Positions 14,165 to 15,574 of a DNA stretch of 15,574 bases are shown here, in pieces. The stretch's first letter is position 1, and each line of letters begins with the position of its first letter. The stretch lies in assembly GCA_963706425.1 (NCBI GenBank), contig CAVPMN010000006.1, forward strand, positions 1 through 15,574. Direction: 5' to 3'. Source of the stretch: CAVPMN01 sp963706425 (GTDB lineage: Bacteria > Actinomycetota > Acidimicrobiia > Acidimicrobiales > Acidimicrobilacustridaceae). The position numbers and the translations under genes were made by a program. Below the pieces are notes generated by a model. It searched no databases. It saw only the letters and a program-made list of their open reading frames with translations, and had not been told where the DNA came from.

Positions 14165-14173
14165 GCTGGCACC
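14162..14173 (+). promoter_or_regulatory. Probable leaderless promoter of cstB-like gene (-10 TATGCT)
   Basis: TATGCT (14162-14167) fits TANNNT and is followed by six bases, GGCACC, and then the ATG. This is the spacing expected for a transcript that begins at the A of the start codon. No Shine-Dalgarno sequence exists. It shares three bases with the operator palindrome. Confidence 0.6.
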
Positions 14174-15541
14174 ATGATCTTCGAGCAGCACTACCTCGAC
14201 TGCCTCTCCCAGGCGTCGTATCTCATCGGTGACCAGACCACGGGTCGGGCCGTGGTGGTCGATCCCCGCCGGGACGTCGACGAGTACCTGCGCAGCGCGG
14301 CGGAGCACGGCCTGCGCATCGAGCTCGTGATCGAGACGCACTTCCACGCCGACTTCCTGTCGGGCCATCTCGAGCTGGCCGAGGCCACCGGCGCCACCAT
14401 CGCCTACGGCGACCAGGCCGCCCCCGAGTTCCCGGCGCGGCTGTTGGCCGATGGCGAGCGCATCTCACTCGGTGACGTCGTGCTCGAGATCCGCTCGACG
14501 CCGGGGCACACGCCCGAGTCGATCAGCGTGGTGGTGTTCGAGCATGCCGACGACGCGGTGCCCTTCGGTGTCCTCACTGGCGACACGCTGTTCATCGGTG
14601 ATGTCGGGCGGCCCGATCTGCTCACCTCTGTAGGCGTCACCGCCGAGGAGCTCGGCACCATGCTCTACCGATCAGTGCACGACAAGCTGCTCACCCTGCC
14701 TGACGACACCAAGGTGTTCCCCGGCCACGGCGCCGGCTCGGCATGCGGCAAGAGCCTCTCCACCGAGACGTCGTCCACCATCGGCGAGCAGCGCCGCACC
14801 AACTACGCGCTGGCGCCGATGGGCGTCGACGAGTTCGTGGCGGTGGTCACCGACGGACAGCCGAGCGCGCCCGGCTACTTCGCGTTCGACGCAGGCCTCA
14901 ACAAGCGGGAGCGGCCGTTGCTCGACGAGCACGCCGAGGTCAGGTCACTCACCCTCGCCGAGGTCGACGCACTGCGCGACGAAGGCGCCACGATCATCGA
15001 CACGCGCGAGGCCGCCGAGTTCGCGGCCGGTCATCTGCGAGGCTCGGTCAACGTGGGCCTCGGCGGGCGGTTCGCCGAATACGTCGGCAGCATCGTCGAC
15101 CCGACCACGCCGGTCGTGCTGGTCGTCGACCCCGACGGCGCGGTGGAGGCGAGGAACCGGCTGGCGCGCATCGGCTTCGACAACGTGGTCGGCCAGCTGG
15201 CCGATCCGTTGCGCACCTTCGTCGAGCACGACGAGGTGGTGGAGCGGAGCTCCCGCGTCAGCGCCGCCGACCTGGCGCAGCGACAGCGCGACGGCGTGTC
15301 GCTGCAGGTCGTCGACATCCGCAACGACGGTGAAGTCAGGCTCGGGACGATCGACGGTGCCGCGCACATCCCCTTGGCCGAGCTGCGCCGTCGCCTGAGC
15401 GAGCTCGATGCCGCCCGTCCCACCGTCGTGTTCTGCGCAGGCGGCTATCGCTCGAGCATCGCCGCCAGCCTGCTCGCGGCGGAGGGGTTCGACGACGTGA
15501 GCGATCTGCTCGGCGGCTACGCGGCCTACACCGCTCGCTGA
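14174..15541 (+). CDS. CstB-like persulfide dioxygenase fused to two rhodanese domains
   Basis: A three-domain, 455-residue cytoplasmic enzyme for sulfide/persulfide detoxification. The N-terminal metallo-beta-lactamase domain (1-240) has THFHADFLSGH (His56, His58, Asp60), STPGHTPES (His112), LTGDTLFIGDVGRPDL (Asp137) and PGHGAGSACG (His185); His112, Asp137 and one of the first histidines correspond to the iron site of ETHE1-type persulfide dioxygenases. A first rhodanese domain (about 255-350) has the VIIDTREAAEF-like start (ATIIDTREAAEFAAGHLRGS) but no cysteine at the active loop (VVDPDGAVEAR). The second rhodanese domain (about 360-455) has the active Cys421 in VFCAGGYRSSIAAS. The order dioxygenase, pseudo-rhodanese, rhodanese is that of CstB from the staphylococcal cst operon. 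The start is set by the leaderless -10 and a CsoR/CstR-type operator. It probably oxidises persulfides and passes sulfane sulfur to sulfite, giving thiosulfate; that step is inferred from CstB. Confidence 0.9.
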   Translation: MIFEQHYLDCLSQASYLIGDQTTGRAVVVDPRRDVDEYLRSAAEHGLRIELVIETHFHADFLSGHLELAEATGATIAYGDQAAPEFPARLLADGERISLGDVVLEIRSTPGHTPESISVVVFEHADDAVPFGVLTGDTLFIGDVGRPDLLTSVGVTAEELGTMLYRSVHDKLLTLPDDTKVFPGHGAGSACGKSLSTETSSTIGEQRRTNYALAPMGVDEFVAVVTDGQPSAPGYFAFDAGLNKRERPLLDEHAEVRSLTLAEVDALRDEGATIIDTREAAEFAAGHLRGSVNVGLGGRFAEYVGSIVDPTTPVVLVVDPDGAVEARNRLARIGFDNVVGQLADPLRTFVEHDEVVERSSRVSAADLAQRQRDGVSLQVVDIRNDGEVRLGTIDGAAHIPLAELRRRLSELDAARPTVVFCAGGYRSSIAASLLAAEGFDDVSDLLGGYAAYTAR

Positions 15542-15574
15542 CCGCTTTCCGGCGGCCGGCGTGCCCCCCGCGGC
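15542..15574. other. Short tail after the cstB-like gene
   Basis: The last 33 bases carry a GC-rich stretch with self-complementary CGGCGGCCGG. It is too short to tell whether this belongs to a terminator; nothing further is supported. Confidence 0.3.

Overview
This 15.6-kb window is very GC-rich chromosomal DNA from a high-GC Gram-positive bacterium (Actinomycetota). An Acidimicrobiia-type lineage is my best guess, from the combination of a hemE-hemH-hemG cluster, a CtaG/Sco oxidase-assembly pair, a class E-like sortase, a RipA-like NlpC/P60 hydrolase, frequent GTG starts and GTGA/TGATG stop-start overlaps. The taxonomy is inference. I see no phage, IS element, CRISPR array, tRNA or rRNA.

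Layout. The left edge holds the 5' part of an apolipoprotein N-acyltransferase gene (minus strand, running off the window), divergent from a PECR-like short-chain reductase gene (plus strand). From about 1.56 to 10.12 kb nine genes run on the minus strand, in transcription order: hemE, hemH, hemG (late haem synthesis), an NlpC/P60 wall hydrolase, an alpha/beta-hydrolase esterase, a Sco1/SenC copper chaperone, a CtaG membrane protein, a ZnuA-fold lipoprotein that has lost its metal histidines, and a sortase. Many of these stops and starts overlap by 1-4 bases. The plausible theme is making haem and delivering haem/copper to cytochrome oxidase, with cell-envelope genes mixed in. To the right, on the plus strand, come a secreted DUF4397 protein, a hairpin terminator, a small acidic unknown protein, a zinc uptake operon (znuA-znuB-znuC) behind a promoter carrying a Zur/Fur-type box, and a CstB-like persulfide dioxygenase-rhodanese fusion behind a CsoR/CstR-type operator and a probable leaderless promoter.

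Sequence quality matters here. At least eight genes are interrupted by frameshifts (about 20 or more in total). In every case I could resolve, one extra base restores the family sequence, and I never need a deletion. This insertion-only pattern points to a systematic consensus error rather than to real pseudogenes. Genes with frameshifts are therefore annotated as single CDS spans with the breakpoints described.

The most interesting items are the operator-controlled, leaderless cstB-like gene; the histidine-less ZnuA paralog translationally coupled to ctaG and sco; the Zur-type box placed between the -35 and -10 of znuA; and the insertion-only frameshift pattern. I do not see a convincing wholly new system. 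The ctaG/ZnuA-like pair is the best candidate for undescribed biology.
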